Source: a virus
IMG/VR virus record: IMGVR_UViG_3300047508_000144
Location: 1-64,000 of that record
DNA length: 64,000 nt
Reading direction: 5' to 3' (one strand)
This document shows positions 7,512 to 13,518 of the stretch, piece after piece. Both the position numbers and the translations under genes were made by a program. Position 1 is the stretch's first letter; every line of letters begins with the position of its first letter. A model generated the notes under the pieces. The model did not search any database. It was not told the origin of the DNA and saw nothing but the letters and a program-made list of their open reading frames with translations.

Positions 7512-7546
7512 TCCGTCCGGTGGACAGCTGATCCACCGTAACAAGC

Positions 7547-7575
7547 ATTGTACCATAAAACATGAGCAATGTCAA
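7547..7575 (-). promoter_or_regulatory. strong sigma70-like promoter, leftward
   Basis: On the minus strand: TTGACA (7575-7570), 17-base spacer, TACAAT (7552-7547). The -35 is perfect and the -10 matches 5 of 6. It drives 7109-7465 and probably the genes beyond. Confidence 0.85.
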
Positions 7576-7611
7576 TGGGTTACTGGGAGATTTATCCTGA
7601 AAATTCCAGCC

Positions 7612-7782
7612 TCAGATAAACTCTTTCTCCTGTGCCAATCGCTCTGGCATGGTGAAGGTGCCGTCCTCGTTATCCTGCGTCACCGACTTGGGCACCCACG
7701 CTTTGCGCACGCCGTCGAACAACAGATACGCCTTCTCAGTTTCGTGCACTATCTCTGCTGCGACCTCGATCAATCTGCTCAT
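7612..7782 (-). CDS. hypothetical protein, 56 aa
   Basis: Begins MSRLIEVAAEIVHETEKAYL after AGGGGAT. It reads as a small beta barrel-like domain (KAYLLFDGVRKAWVPKSVT), then an acidic turn and a helix (MPERLAQEKEF). Similar small proteins are frequent in phages, without function. It ends upstream of the promoter at 7547-7575. Confidence 0.75.
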   Translation of the reverse strand: MSRLIEVAAEIVHETEKAYLLFDGVRKAWVPKSVTQDNEDGTFTMPERLAQEKEFI

Positions 7783-7785
7783 GAC

Positions 7786-8043
7786 TTATCCCCTAGTTCT
7801 TTTGGCTGCGTTCTTTGCAAACCACGCCGCCACAGCGGCAGCCTTCGCGAGGTCCGCTTCATCCATGGGCGCAACGTACGCATCGAAGTTGCGCCAAGCC
7901 GTCGCTACTCTGTTCGCCTCCTCCTCGTCCACTCTGTCAGCGATGGCGTGCCACTTACGCCGCGCCTTGTCGCCGTCTGCCCGGCAGCGCGAGCAGTTGC
8001 CCCACGCGCAACAACCGATCATGACTTTGAAATTGCCGCGCAT
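7786..8043 (-). CDS. cysteine-motif protein, 85 aa
   Basis: Start at 8043 (MRGNFKVMIGCCAWGNCSRC) supported by TAGGAGTG; the longer frame from 8175 lacks a ribosome site. Cysteines CC..W.NC.RC near residues 11-20 suggest a metal or disulphide knot, followed by a long helix (WHAIADRVDEEEANRVATAW). The ATG overlaps the end of the upstream membrane peptide. Confidence 0.7.
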   Translation of the reverse strand: MRGNFKVMIGCCAWGNCSRCRADGDKARRKWHAIADRVDEEEANRVATAWRNFDAYVAPMDEADLAKAAAVAAWFAKNAAKRTRG

Positions 8044-8138
8044 CACAGCACTCCTACCATCACCAGCACGATGAACGTTATAGCCAGGACCAGCGTCACC
8101 ACGACAGCCAGTTGCGCCCAGACCGATGGTTTGTTCAT
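8043..8138 (-). CDS. 31-aa single-pass membrane peptide
   Basis: Reads MNKPSVWAQLAVVVTLVLAI and continues hydrophobic to the stop, so nearly the whole peptide is one membrane helix. Its start overlaps the upstream gene (ATGA). AGGAAG lies about 10 bases upstream. Function unknown; lysis or envelope roles are possible for such peptides. Confidence 0.6.
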   Translation of the reverse strand: MNKPSVWAQLAVVVTLVLAITFIVLVMVGVL

Positions 8139-8305
8139 GGAGGGGTAGCTTCCTGCGTTGCGTACTCCTGAGCAAGTCTTTCCAGCAGGGCTCGCATGCG
8201 AGCCCGCATCGTTTCGCGTTCCGTTACCGGCGCCATGTTGTGCAACAGCTGAAAACGCAAGTTATGGATTTCAGCCATTGCTTCGTGCCATTCTTTGTCG
8301 GTCAT
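8135..8305 (-). CDS. hypothetical helical protein, 56 aa
   Basis: Starts MTDKEWHEAMAEIHNLRFQL after GGGGAG; methionine- and arginine-rich helices (ETMRARMRALLERLAQEYAT) predict a coiled coil. Four-base overlaps or near-contacts on both sides place it in the operon from 8726. Confidence 0.7.
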   Translation of the reverse strand: MTDKEWHEAMAEIHNLRFQLLHNMAPVTERETMRARMRALLERLAQEYATQEATPP

Positions 8306-8511
8306 TTGATTTCTCCCCGTACTAGATGATAGGACCGCACGTTGTCGATCGCGTTGGCCAAGTGGCGCAGACTGATGCTCACTTGCTCAGCGTGATAGTT
8401 GACCTCGTCGAGGAACTCACGAACGACTTGCGTCTTTTTAGTCTGCTTGTCCTTCTCCTTGAAATACTTCTTGAGCTGCTTCTTGGCTTTGAGCTTCTTG
8501 GTTTTCTTCAT
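8302..8511 (-). CDS. lysine-rich helical protein, 69 aa
   Basis: Starts MKKTKKLKAKKQLKKYFKEK: an extremely basic N-terminal 30 residues, likely nucleic-acid binding or interaction-prone, followed by an amphipathic helix (FLDEVNYHAEQVSISLRHLA). Overlaps the upstream gene by ATGA. No known family. Confidence 0.7.
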   Translation of the reverse strand: MKKTKKLKAKKQLKKYFKEKDKQTKKTQVVREFLDEVNYHAEQVSISLRHLANAIDNVRSYHLVRGEIK

Positions 8512-8726
8512 GACTTCACCGCGCCCGCAAGCCCTGTCATCGGCTGCAGCTTGTTGATGAGCCGTTGCATGGCGCGCGCCTTCTTGTCGTGCTCCGCGCT
8601 GAGCTTTTTATTGAGCCGGGTCTCGTACCACTTGGCTTCGGACTCCTGACGCTTGGCCGCGCGCTGCAGGGCCTCTACAATCAGGCTGATCTCGGCATTG
8701 GCGAAAACGTGCTGATGGAATTGCAT
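8508..8726 (-). CDS. hypothetical helical protein, 72 aa
   Basis: Start at 8726 (MQFHQHVFANAEISLIVEAL) preceded by AAGGAGAACACAGCCC; the longer frame from 8762 is discarded because it begins within the promoter. Long charged helix typical of a coiled coil. First gene after the promoter at 8748-8775. Confidence 0.75.
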   Translation of the reverse strand: MQFHQHVFANAEISLIVEALQRAAKRQESEAKWYETRLNKKLSAEHDKKARAMQRLINKLQPMTGLAGAVKS

Positions 8727-8747
8727 GGGCTGTGTTCTCCTTGTGAG

Positions 8748-8775
8748 ATTATATCTGATCACATCTGATCATCAA
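8748..8775 (-). promoter_or_regulatory. sigma70-like promoter with direct repeats in the spacer
   Basis: Minus strand TTGATG (8775-8770), 16-base spacer, perfect TATAAT (8753-8748). The spacer contains two direct copies of TCTGATCA (read on the plus strand) 10 bases apart, a likely binding site on one DNA face. It separates leftward genes from the small rightward pair at 8795-9012. Confidence 0.65.
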
Positions 8776-8794
8776 TTGTCAAGGAAAAACTGAA

Positions 8795-8890
8795 ATGAAT
8801 TGGCGCGGGCAAAGAGAAATATATTGGGTGGTCGGAGTGACGGTCATCGCCATCGCACTGGTCCTCGTGCTGGCTTACGTGCTGGGATGA
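8795..8890 (+). CDS. 31-aa membrane peptide, rightward
   Basis: Starts at 8795 (MNWRGQREIYWVVGVTVIAI) with CAAGGA ten bases upstream. Short polar head then one membrane helix. Its stop overlaps the next ATG (ATGA). It lies against the transcription direction of the surrounding cluster. Confidence 0.6.
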   Translation: MNWRGQREIYWVVGVTVIAIALVLVLAYVLG

Positions 8891-9012
8891 GTTTAGATCG
8901 GGATCAAAGAGTTTTCTTCATTGGCGTCGGCGTCATGCTGGGCTTCCTGTTTGGCCTTGCAGCGTGGGGCTACATCACCGGCCTTTGGGACGTGCTGGGT
9001 CCGTATCCTTGA
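8887..9012 (+). CDS. 41-aa membrane protein, rightward
   Basis: ATG at 8887 overlaps the preceding stop. Reads MSLDRDQRVFFIGVGVMLGF with one glycine-rich membrane helix and an aromatic C-terminus. Together with the previous peptide it looks like a two-subunit membrane pair. The end overlaps the leftward gene at 8975-9178 by 38 bases. Confidence 0.6.
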   Translation: MSLDRDQRVFFIGVGVMLGFLFGLAAWGYITGLWDVLGPYP

Positions 9013-9178
9013 GCCTGTTACGCAGCTTGTCCGCCTTCCTCGCTGCGTACTCGACATGACCCAAGAGCCGGCGCAGCCGGGCGGCGAGGTATTCCAGCTC
9101 TTCCTGAATGCGCCCTGACTGGCGCAGGGCCTTGCGCGCACTACGCCGGGACCGATCATGACGCCGCGGTTCGTTCAC
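8975..9178 (-). CDS. arginine-rich helical protein, 67 aa, GTG start
   Basis: GTG at 9178 after GAAGGGAT; begins MNEPRRHDRSRRSARKALRQ and continues as a coiled-coil-like helix (IQEELEYLAARLRRLLGHVE). Overlaps the upstream gene by 23 bases and the convergent membrane gene at its end. Probably nucleic-acid interacting by charge; no family. Confidence 0.55.
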   Translation of the reverse strand: MNEPRRHDRSRRSARKALRQSGRIQEELEYLAARLRRLLGHVEYAARKADKLRNRLKDTDPARPKGR

Positions 9179-9371
9179 ATCCCTTCTCCGGTGTGCACGG
9201 GATCATCGGCGAGCAAAGCCCGTGGACGAACCAGCACCGCCCGCAGAGCAGCGTACCGATCTTTTCATCAAAGAACGGCTGTGGATGCTCGCAGTCGTAC
9301 GGACAGTGCGCGTGGCTGCAACCATGCAAGGCGTACCAATCCCTCACGCGGTCAGGTGCTTGATCGCCCAC
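9156..9371 (-). CDS. Cys/His-rich zinc-binding protein, 71 aa
   Basis: GTG at 9371 with GAGGAAG upstream. Motifs HGCSHAHCPYDCEHPQPF and LLCGRCWFVHGLC give many Cys and His ligands for one or two zinc ions. Similar small zinc proteins cluster in this early region. Overlaps the Acb2-like gene by 28 bases. Function unknown. Confidence 0.6.
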   Translation of the reverse strand: MGDQAPDRVRDWYALHGCSHAHCPYDCEHPQPFFDEKIGTLLCGRCWFVHGLCSPMIPCTPEKGCERTAAS

Positions 9372-9580
9372 ATCGTGGCTTCCTCGATCCGCGTTTGCGC
9401 GAGGCTGATCTCCCGGGATTTGCCAAGCTCGCCGACCAGCTTCCAGAACTCAAGCCCCTTGTCCTTGATCTCCCGCATCTGCTCCTTCTCGATCGGCGAA
9501 AGCACGCGGTACTCGTGCCGCATCACGTTGTTGACGACGCGCTCGTCCGACGTCGAGTCCACTGTCTTGCGAGAAGTCAT
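9344..9580 (-). CDS. Acb2/Tad1-like protein, candidate anti-CBASS sponge
   Basis: Internal start at 9580 (MTSRKTVDSTSDERVVNNVM) with CGGAGAG at good distance, 78 residues. The segment MRHEYRVLSPIEKEQMREIK, then SREISLAQTRIEEATMWAIK, matches my memory of the Acb2/Tad1 hairpin family, where Acb2 proteins bind cyclic nucleotides and block CBASS signalling. Tyr24 and Lys39 are 15 residues apart, the same spacing I recall for the ligand-binding Tyr11 and Lys26 of Acb2. Many family members are untested. The frame is open upstream, so a fused 169-residue form may also exist. Confidence 0.65.
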   Translation of the reverse strand: MTSRKTVDSTSDERVVNNVMRHEYRVLSPIEKEQMREIKDKGLEFWKLVGELGKSREISLAQTRIEEATMWAIKHLTA

Positions 9581-9853
9581 GGTTACTCTCCGATCTAAGC
9601 TTGTATCGGGATAATGCTTGATGTGTTCGAGGGTACCGTGTGGCCAGCTCTCGTTACCCTTGAGCCCATCCCATCGTATGACGATGCAGGCGCCGCCGGG
9701 GTGCGGCGTGTGCATCACAGTACCGCGCCGCGCCGCCCAGTCGGTAGTCACCTTCCGTCGTAATACACAATAGCCACGCAGTGCTTGCTGCGCCGCAGCA
9801 GCCGTCAGCCGCACGCGGTCGCCTCGCCTGAACCTGGTCAGGCACCGTGGCAT
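9344..9853 (-). CDS. SH3-like N-terminal domain in frame with the Acb2-like gene
   Basis: The frame from ATG 9853 runs 169 residues without a stop through the Acb2-like start at 9580. Residues 1-91 look like a small SH3/KOW-like domain (RRGDRVRLTAAAAQQALRG, then RRGTVMHTP and a WDG-containing strand, ending SWPHGTLEHIK). It may be a true fusion, or two genes whose separating stop codon is lost. The ribosome site at 9853 is weak, that at 9580 good, so both products are possible. Confidence 0.55.
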   Translation of the reverse strand: MPRCLTRFRRGDRVRLTAAAAQQALRGYCVLRRKVTTDWAARRGTVMHTPHPGGACIVIRWDGLKGNESWPHGTLEHIKHYPDTSLDRRVTMTSRKTVDSTSDERVVNNVMRHEYRVLSPIEKEQMREIKDKGLEFWKLVGELGKSREISLAQTRIEEATMWAIKHLTA

Positions 9854-9897
9854 CGACAGGAGCCCCGTGGGAGGTTTTCCGGGGCCGGAGGTTAACA

Positions 9898-9934
9898 GAG
9901 CCCGTCCATGCGTACAAACGCCATGGGCGGGCTC
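9898..9934. other. hairpin in the gap 9854-9949
   Basis: Inverted repeat GAGCCCGTCCATGCG / CGCCATGGGCGGGCTC with one mismatch, one bulge and a 6-base loop. No U-tract follows in either direction, so it is not a clear terminator; an RNA structure between two genes is likely. Confidence 0.45.
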
Positions 9935-9949
9935 CGTACGCTCAGCACG

Positions 9950-10102
9950 CTACCGTACAGGTGCGGGTGGACAGTCCGGTGCCGGCACGATGGGGCAGTT
10001 CGGCTGGGACTGCCAGCGGCCCATGGAATAGCCAAGGGCCGCCAGCGCAAACAGGAGCATGAGGACAGCAACGAAGACGACGATTGCTGCCCTGACCGCC
10101 AC
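9950..10102 (-). CDS. small protein with membrane segment and NCPIVP tail
   Basis: GTG at 10102, seven bases after the previous stop, 50 residues. N-terminal membrane segment (VAVRAAIVVFVAVLMLLFAL) and tail QPNCPIVPAPDCPP. It is a paralogue of the gene at 1837-1971 with the same NCPIVP.P.CP ending. No strong ribosome site, so translation may be coupled to the upstream gene. Confidence 0.6.
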   Translation of the reverse strand: MAVRAAIVVFVAVLMLLFALAALGYSMGRWQSQPNCPIVPAPDCPPAPVR

Positions 10103-10111
10103 GGCTACCGC

Positions 10112-10423
10112 TTAGGGTCGCTTGGGCTGTGGGCCACTCTGGGCAGGAACGAAGTACCACTGTATTTGGTCACCCTGCGCGGCGAGACCCCAGCCACCGG
10201 TCACCGGGGCGGGCTTGATGACGACGGCAAGGGCGGGCGGCGGCTGGTCCGGCGGCGGGTCGACCGGGATCGGTGGCGGGGTGTCCGGGATCACCGGGCC
10301 GCCGCCAACCGACAGTCCTGGGATGGAAGCGTAACCGATGAACACAGCCGGCACCGGCTTGTCGTCGGCACCTTTTCCTTTGGGCATCATCACGCCGTTG
10401 ATAACGACAGGTACTGCGGCCAT
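10112..10423 (-). CDS. proline-rich protein, 103 aa
   Basis: Starts MAAVPVVINGVMMPKGKGAD after AAAGGAGACTGAGC. A short beta-like start, a proline run (DTPPPIPVDPPPDQPPPALA), then a hydrophobic strand-rich end. It could be a small virion or envelope-associated protein; no family recognised. Palindrome copy 4 lies 37 bases upstream. Confidence 0.7.
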   Translation of the reverse strand: MAAVPVVINGVMMPKGKGADDKPVPAVFIGYASIPGLSVGGGPVIPDTPPPIPVDPPPDQPPPALAVVIKPAPVTGGWGLAAQGDQIQWYFVPAQSGPQPKRP

Positions 10424-10460
10424 GCTCAGTCTCCTTTGTTGTCAGGGGGTTAGTTCACGA

Positions 10461-10481
10461 GGTGTTGCATCATGTAACACT
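10461..10481. promoter_or_regulatory. 21-bp palindrome, copy 4
   Basis: Arms GGTGTTGCA and TGTAACACT around TCA: one change in the left arm and one at the last base of the right arm. It overlaps the stop codon of the HAD-like gene. Confidence 0.75.
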
Positions 10482-10940
10482 TTCTTGAGTAGCGAGATCG
10501 TCCCTGATCTCTTCCTTGATGACCCTTCCTTGCTGGTTCCACGGCTTGAACCTGAGCAGGGTCTCGGGATCGAGCTTCGACCAGTCGCCGTCGAAGCATA
10601 TAGCACGATCGTCGATGGTCAGGAACGCGCTTGGTTTCTCGCTGGCAAAAGTGACGGCATCCAAGAGTGCCTCCGCGGCTTCCCGCGGGAGTTCGCTGCG
10701 GGCGTGGAACTGGAGCCACATCCGCATGGCGGTGAGCGCCTCCGGGTCCTTGGAACGCGACGAGTAGACCACGAGGGTGAAGAGCCTAGAGGCGCGGTGC
10801 AGCCACTCCAAGGCGCCCGGCACCGGCGGATCAGGGATGATCGCCGCGCCCTTCCAGCCGCTGGTGTAGGAGTGGACCACGCCGTCCCAGTCCACACAAA
10901 GGATAGGCTTGTTCGTTCGTTGTTGTGCTTCGAATGTCAT
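10470..10940 (-). CDS. HAD-like phosphatase
   Basis: 156 residues. CVDWDGVVHSYTSGW near residues 15-29 gives the DxDG nucleophile motif of the HAD superfamily; LVVYSSRSKDP (about 56-66) fits motif II (S) and FLTIDDRAICFDGDW (about 105-119) the acidic motif IV. Small phage HAD proteins of this type may act on nucleotides or nucleic-acid ends; substrate unknown. The stop lies in palindrome copy 4 and the start overlaps the upstream gene by ATGA. Confidence 0.8.
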   Translation of the reverse strand: MTFEAQQRTNKPILCVDWDGVVHSYTSGWKGAAIIPDPPVPGALEWLHRASRLFTLVVYSSRSKDPEALTAMRMWLQFHARSELPREAAEALLDAVTFASEKPSAFLTIDDRAICFDGDWSKLDPETLLRFKPWNQQGRVIKEEIRDDLATQESVT

Positions 10941-11203
10941 GTTGCTCGGTCGGGTCTATCGGGCCGGAAGAACCACAGTGCGATCATGCTGAGAAAGACG
11001 TACATGGCGGCGCCTTGCAGCGCGCCGCGCCAGCCGCTGGTGAACCAGTAATAGGCCACGCAGAACACGAAGCCAATAGCGCTCAGCACGTCGAGGCGCA
11101 CGAGGTAGAGTTTTCCACGTTCCCAGACGATGACGTTGCTCCAGTCCTCGAAGCGATCCCAGCCGCGGAGGAACCATGCGGGGATCGGGATGCGTAGATT
11201 CAT
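10937..11203 (-). CDS. membrane protein, 88 aa
   Basis: MNLRIPIPAWFLRGWDRFED, then two hydrophobic helices (LSAIGFVFCVAYYWF and MYVFLSMIALWFF) and a basic tail. The start lies 8 bases after a terminator hairpin and shows no good ribosome site, so it may depend on readthrough or have its own promoter within the upstream gene. Holin-like topology, but no family match. Confidence 0.65.
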   Translation of the reverse strand: MNLRIPIPAWFLRGWDRFEDWSNVIVWERGKLYLVRLDVLSAIGFVFCVAYYWFTSGWRGALQGAAMYVFLSMIALWFFRPDRPDRAT

Positions 11204-11210
11204 GGCAATA

Positions 11211-11235
11211 GAAAAGGCGGGCTTGCGCCCGCCTT
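11211..11235 (-). terminator. intrinsic terminator after the secreted-protein gene
   Basis: Leftward AAGGCGGGC-GCAA-GCCCGCC followed by TTTTCT: 7-8 bp GC stem, GNRA-like loop, U-tract. It lies 12 bases after the stop at 11248, isolating that gene. Confidence 0.85.
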
Positions 11236-11247
11236 CCTCCTACGTGT

Positions 11248-11919
11248 TTACGCTACGAAGCCGTGATCCTGACGACGACGGCGGTAGCGACCAAGGCCAA
11301 GCAGCATCATGCTGGCCGCGATCAGTCCCGGCAGCCCGGCGCCGACGATCGGTCCGGGCACCGCTGCCAGTGTCCCGACGTCGATGCGGTAATGCTCGAA
11401 GTCGGTGATGTTGCCGCCGATATCGAGCAGCCTGATGTTCTGGATCAGCTCACCGTTGACTGCGGAGAACGTGAACCCGGACTGCGCGTTCAAGTCGATC
11501 GCGCCAAGACTAAAGGTCTTGATCGGCTCGACGTTACCGAACTGATCGACAGCCGTGACAAACGCTGTCACGTCGCCAGAGCCCTTCAAGCTGAACACGT
11601 CGGTCAGCGTGTATAGTTGGTTCGTTTCGTTGATGTTCTGGAACACGCTGAAACCAAGATTGGTAGTGTTCGCAATCTTGATGTCGTTGCCGTTCTGCGC
11701 ACCGACGAAGTTCGGGTCCAACGACAGGTCGCGGAAGAACACGAACCCTGTGTGCTGGCCATTAAACGAACCGATGACGAGGTTCGGTGTCAATTGATTG
11801 AACACCACGTTGTCGCCGGTACCGCTTAGCTTGGTGTCGAGGATCACGTCGGCTTTAGTTGGTGCCGCGCTCGCGAGTGAGAGTGCGATGGCGGCTGTCA
11901 TGAGAAGTAGTTTACTCAT
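11248..11919 (-). CDS. secreted PEP-CTERM-like protein (moron)
   Basis: Start at 11919 after AGAGGAGACACTTG; 223 residues. Signal peptide MSKLLLMTAAIALSLASAAP with a cleavage-like end before KADVILD. The body is beta-rich with asparagine-rich stretches. C-terminus VPGPIVGAGLPGLIAASMML then GLGRYRRRRQ: short motif, membrane helix, arginine tail, as in PEP-CTERM sorting signals. I recall this ending in many Bradyrhizobium secreted proteins, so transfer from a host is likely. It has its own terminator and a special palindrome upstream, and looks like an independent accessory cassette. Role unknown; surface modification or superinfection exclusion is speculative. Confidence 0.8.
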   Translation of the reverse strand: MSKLLLMTAAIALSLASAAPTKADVILDTKLSGTGDNVVFNQLTPNLVIGSFNGQHTGFVFFRDLSLDPNFVGAQNGNDIKIANTTNLGFSVFQNINETNQLYTLTDVFSLKGSGDVTAFVTAVDQFGNVEPIKTFSLGAIDLNAQSGFTFSAVNGELIQNIRLLDIGGNITDFEHYRIDVGTLAAVPGPIVGAGLPGLIAASMMLLGLGRYRRRRQDHGFVA

Positions 11920-11934
11920 CAAGTGTCTCCTCTA

Positions 11935-11957
11935 GAGGTGTTGAGGCTCAACACCTC
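11935..11957. promoter_or_regulatory. variant palindrome upstream of the secreted-protein gene
   Basis: Perfect inverted repeat GAGGTGTTGA-GGC-TCAACACCTC. The outer bases GGTGTT/AACACC equal those of the 21-bp palindromes but the centre is different. It lies 16 bases before the ATG and may answer to a related or the same regulator. Confidence 0.6.
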
Positions 11958-11989
11958 ATGCGTACACACTTAGAGGTAGAGGTCTACTG

Positions 11990-12175
11990 CTAAGCGCGTC
12001 TGTCCAAAAAATAACTGTGGTGATCCGGCATCGACGGCGGCACGCGGTACAGCGGCAGATCAATGTTGTCGTCTTGGCTCTCTTCATCTTCGTATTCATG
12101 CATCGGCTGCGGCTCGCACAGTTCGTCGCGCGGCCCGCGCGCGCCACAGCGTGCACATTCGTAGGTGGTGTGCAT
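11990..12175 (-). CDS. small zinc-ribbon protein, 61 aa
   Basis: MHTTYECARCGARGPRDELC: CARC plus a third cysteine near residue 20 suggest a one-zinc ribbon, followed by an acidic tail (EDEESQDDNIDLPLY). GAGGGATGAACC precedes the ATG. It lies just after the endolysin gene. Function unknown. Confidence 0.7.
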   Translation of the reverse strand: MHTTYECARCGARGPRDELCEPQPMHEYEDEESQDDNIDLPLYRVPPSMPDHHSYFLDRRA

Positions 12176-12178
12176 GGT

Positions 12179-12991
12179 TCATCCCTCAGTCCTGACATAC
12201 TGTGCACTACACCAGCCGTAGATCGCAACAGCGGGCCCGGTGTCTTCGCCGACGCGGAAGCGCAGCCACTTGGTGGACCCGTTCATGGCTTCGGCAACTA
12301 CAGTGAGCACGTCGCCGTTCTCGCACTCGCCAATGATCGGTGCAGATGAGGACGCGGTCGCACGAATGTTGAGCTTGTCACCACTGGCGACGCCGTGGAC
12401 GGTGCCGCGGGTAGGTGGCTTAGGTGGATCAGGATTGTGGTCGCCACCCTCTCCCATGCATTGCTGTACGCAATCGATGTAGCTGCCCTTCTTCATGTTG
12501 TTGCCCGGGCAGGCGTGATCGGTGTTGGGGTCCTCGTAATGAAACTTGAGACGCTCAGGGTCCCAGCCGAAGAACTCGCAGCATACAGCGCTCAGCTGGT
12601 GCCCCATCTCCTGCACCTTGGCGCCCATGCCTTCAGTTGCTGATTCAGTCTCGTAGTCGCCGACATGCTCGAAGCCCAGCATGCTGCCGTTCCAGCTTGG
12701 GCTGTGCACGCCCTTGATGTTGGGCGGCGTCATGCACCACCAGCTCTTGCCATCGATGAAGAAGTGCGGGCCGGCGCTCCAGCCCATGTCGTGCTCGTAG
12801 TAGTGCTGGAGGTTCTCCATGCGCTGCGCTGGAGGGACAGAGTGCCACCATTGGTGCAACGTCGGAGACGCGGTGTTGTGCACCACGAAGTTGGATGGGC
12901 GCCAGCTTGAATAGTTCAGGCCGCGTATGTAGGCGGCGACCTCGTCGATGGTCTTAAACTCTAAAGCTGGCGCGTTTCCTTTCCAGGTCAT
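12179..12991 (-). CDS. N-acetylmuramoyl-L-alanine amidase endolysin
   Basis: 270 residues. Amidase_2/PGRP-type domain (about 30-170): zinc ligands H38 (FVVHNT), H159 and C161 (TDHACPG); SAGPHFFID (73-81) and the GFEHVGDY strand (107-113) are typical. A C-terminal SH3-like wall-binding domain (about 196-270) includes SGDKLNIRATASSSAPIIGE. It should cut the amide bond between N-acetylmuramic acid and the peptide. No signal peptide seen, so a holin is probably needed. It is on the early strand, far from the second lytic gene at 40758. GAGGACC precedes the ATG. Confidence 0.9.
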   Translation of the reverse strand: MTWKGNAPALEFKTIDEVAAYIRGLNYSSWRPSNFVVHNTASPTLHQWWHSVPPAQRMENLQHYYEHDMGWSAGPHFFIDGKSWWCMTPPNIKGVHSPSWNGSMLGFEHVGDYETESATEGMGAKVQEMGHQLSAVCCEFFGWDPERLKFHYEDPNTDHACPGNNMKKGSYIDCVQQCMGEGGDHNPDPPKPPTRGTVHGVASGDKLNIRATASSSAPIIGECENGDVLTVVAEAMNGSTKWLRFRVGEDTGPAVAIYGWCSAQYVRTEG

Positions 12992-13256
12992 GGATCAGGT
13001 CCTCTCCTAGTGCAAACCGGTTACGGATGGCGAGCACGAGGTCGATGCCTTTGTTGGCCGCCATCCAGTCGGCGTGGATCACGATCTCGGCGAGAGCTTG
13101 TGCCAAGGTCTCATCGTCCAGCTTCTCCAACATGGAAAATCCGTTGCGGAGCGAAAGCGGGCTGGCCGGATTGTGGGGATGCATGAGGTTGGCAAGCCGT
13201 AGCTCCTCGAACGTCAGCGGCCCCGGTGGGACAATCGGCTTCGATGGTTGGGTCAC
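12954..13256 (-). CDS. hypothetical protein, 100 aa, GTG start
   Basis: GTG at 13256 after AAGGAGACAAGCAC. Starts MTQPSKPIVPPGPLTFEELR; helical with SMLEKLDDETLAQALAEIVI. Overlaps the endolysin start by 38 bases and the upstream gene by GTGA. No family recognised. Confidence 0.7.
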   Translation of the reverse strand: MTQPSKPIVPPGPLTFEELRLANLMHPHNPASPLSLRNGFSMLEKLDDETLAQALAEIVIHADWMAANKGIDLVLAIRNRFALGEDLIHDLERKRASFRV

Positions 13257-13480
13257 GTGCTTGTCTCCTTGGCGCGGCTTTCCAGTTCTGCGATGCGCAG
13301 CGCGATCGTGTCCATGGATATCCTAACATAGCCGGTGATCTTGCGTATAGCGTTAAGCTCCTGTTCGGCCTTGCCCATCGCTTCCTCACATCCGCGCTCG
13401 CGTGCTTTCAGCACGCGCTGCACTTCATTGAGTCCAACAAGTTCTTCTTTGGCGGCTTTGATCGGATCGAATGCGGTCAT
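13253..13480 (-). CDS. coiled-coil protein, 75 aa
   Basis: Start at 13480 (MTAFDPIKAAKEELVGLNEV) with AGAGAAACCAGC upstream; the extension to 13516 begins inside palindrome copy 5 and is rejected. Charged heptad-like helices throughout. The palindrome ends 16 bases before the ATG. No known function. Confidence 0.7.
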   Translation of the reverse strand: MTAFDPIKAAKEELVGLNEVQRVLKARERGCEEAMGKAEQELNAIRKITGYVRISMDTIALRIAELESRAKETST

Positions 13481-13496
13481 GCTGGTTTCTCTTTCA

Positions 13497-13517
13497 GGTG
13501 TTACATCATGTAACACT
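13497..13517. promoter_or_regulatory. 21-bp palindrome, copy 5
   Basis: Centre TCA, last base changed (GGTGTTACA / TGTAACACT). It fills the gap between the stop at 13519 and the start at 13480. Confidence 0.8.
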
Positions 13518-13518
13518 T

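Noticed and set aside
9898-9934. Possible terminator in the gap 9854-9949
   Set aside because: Good stem but no U-tract in either direction; listed only as a hairpin.
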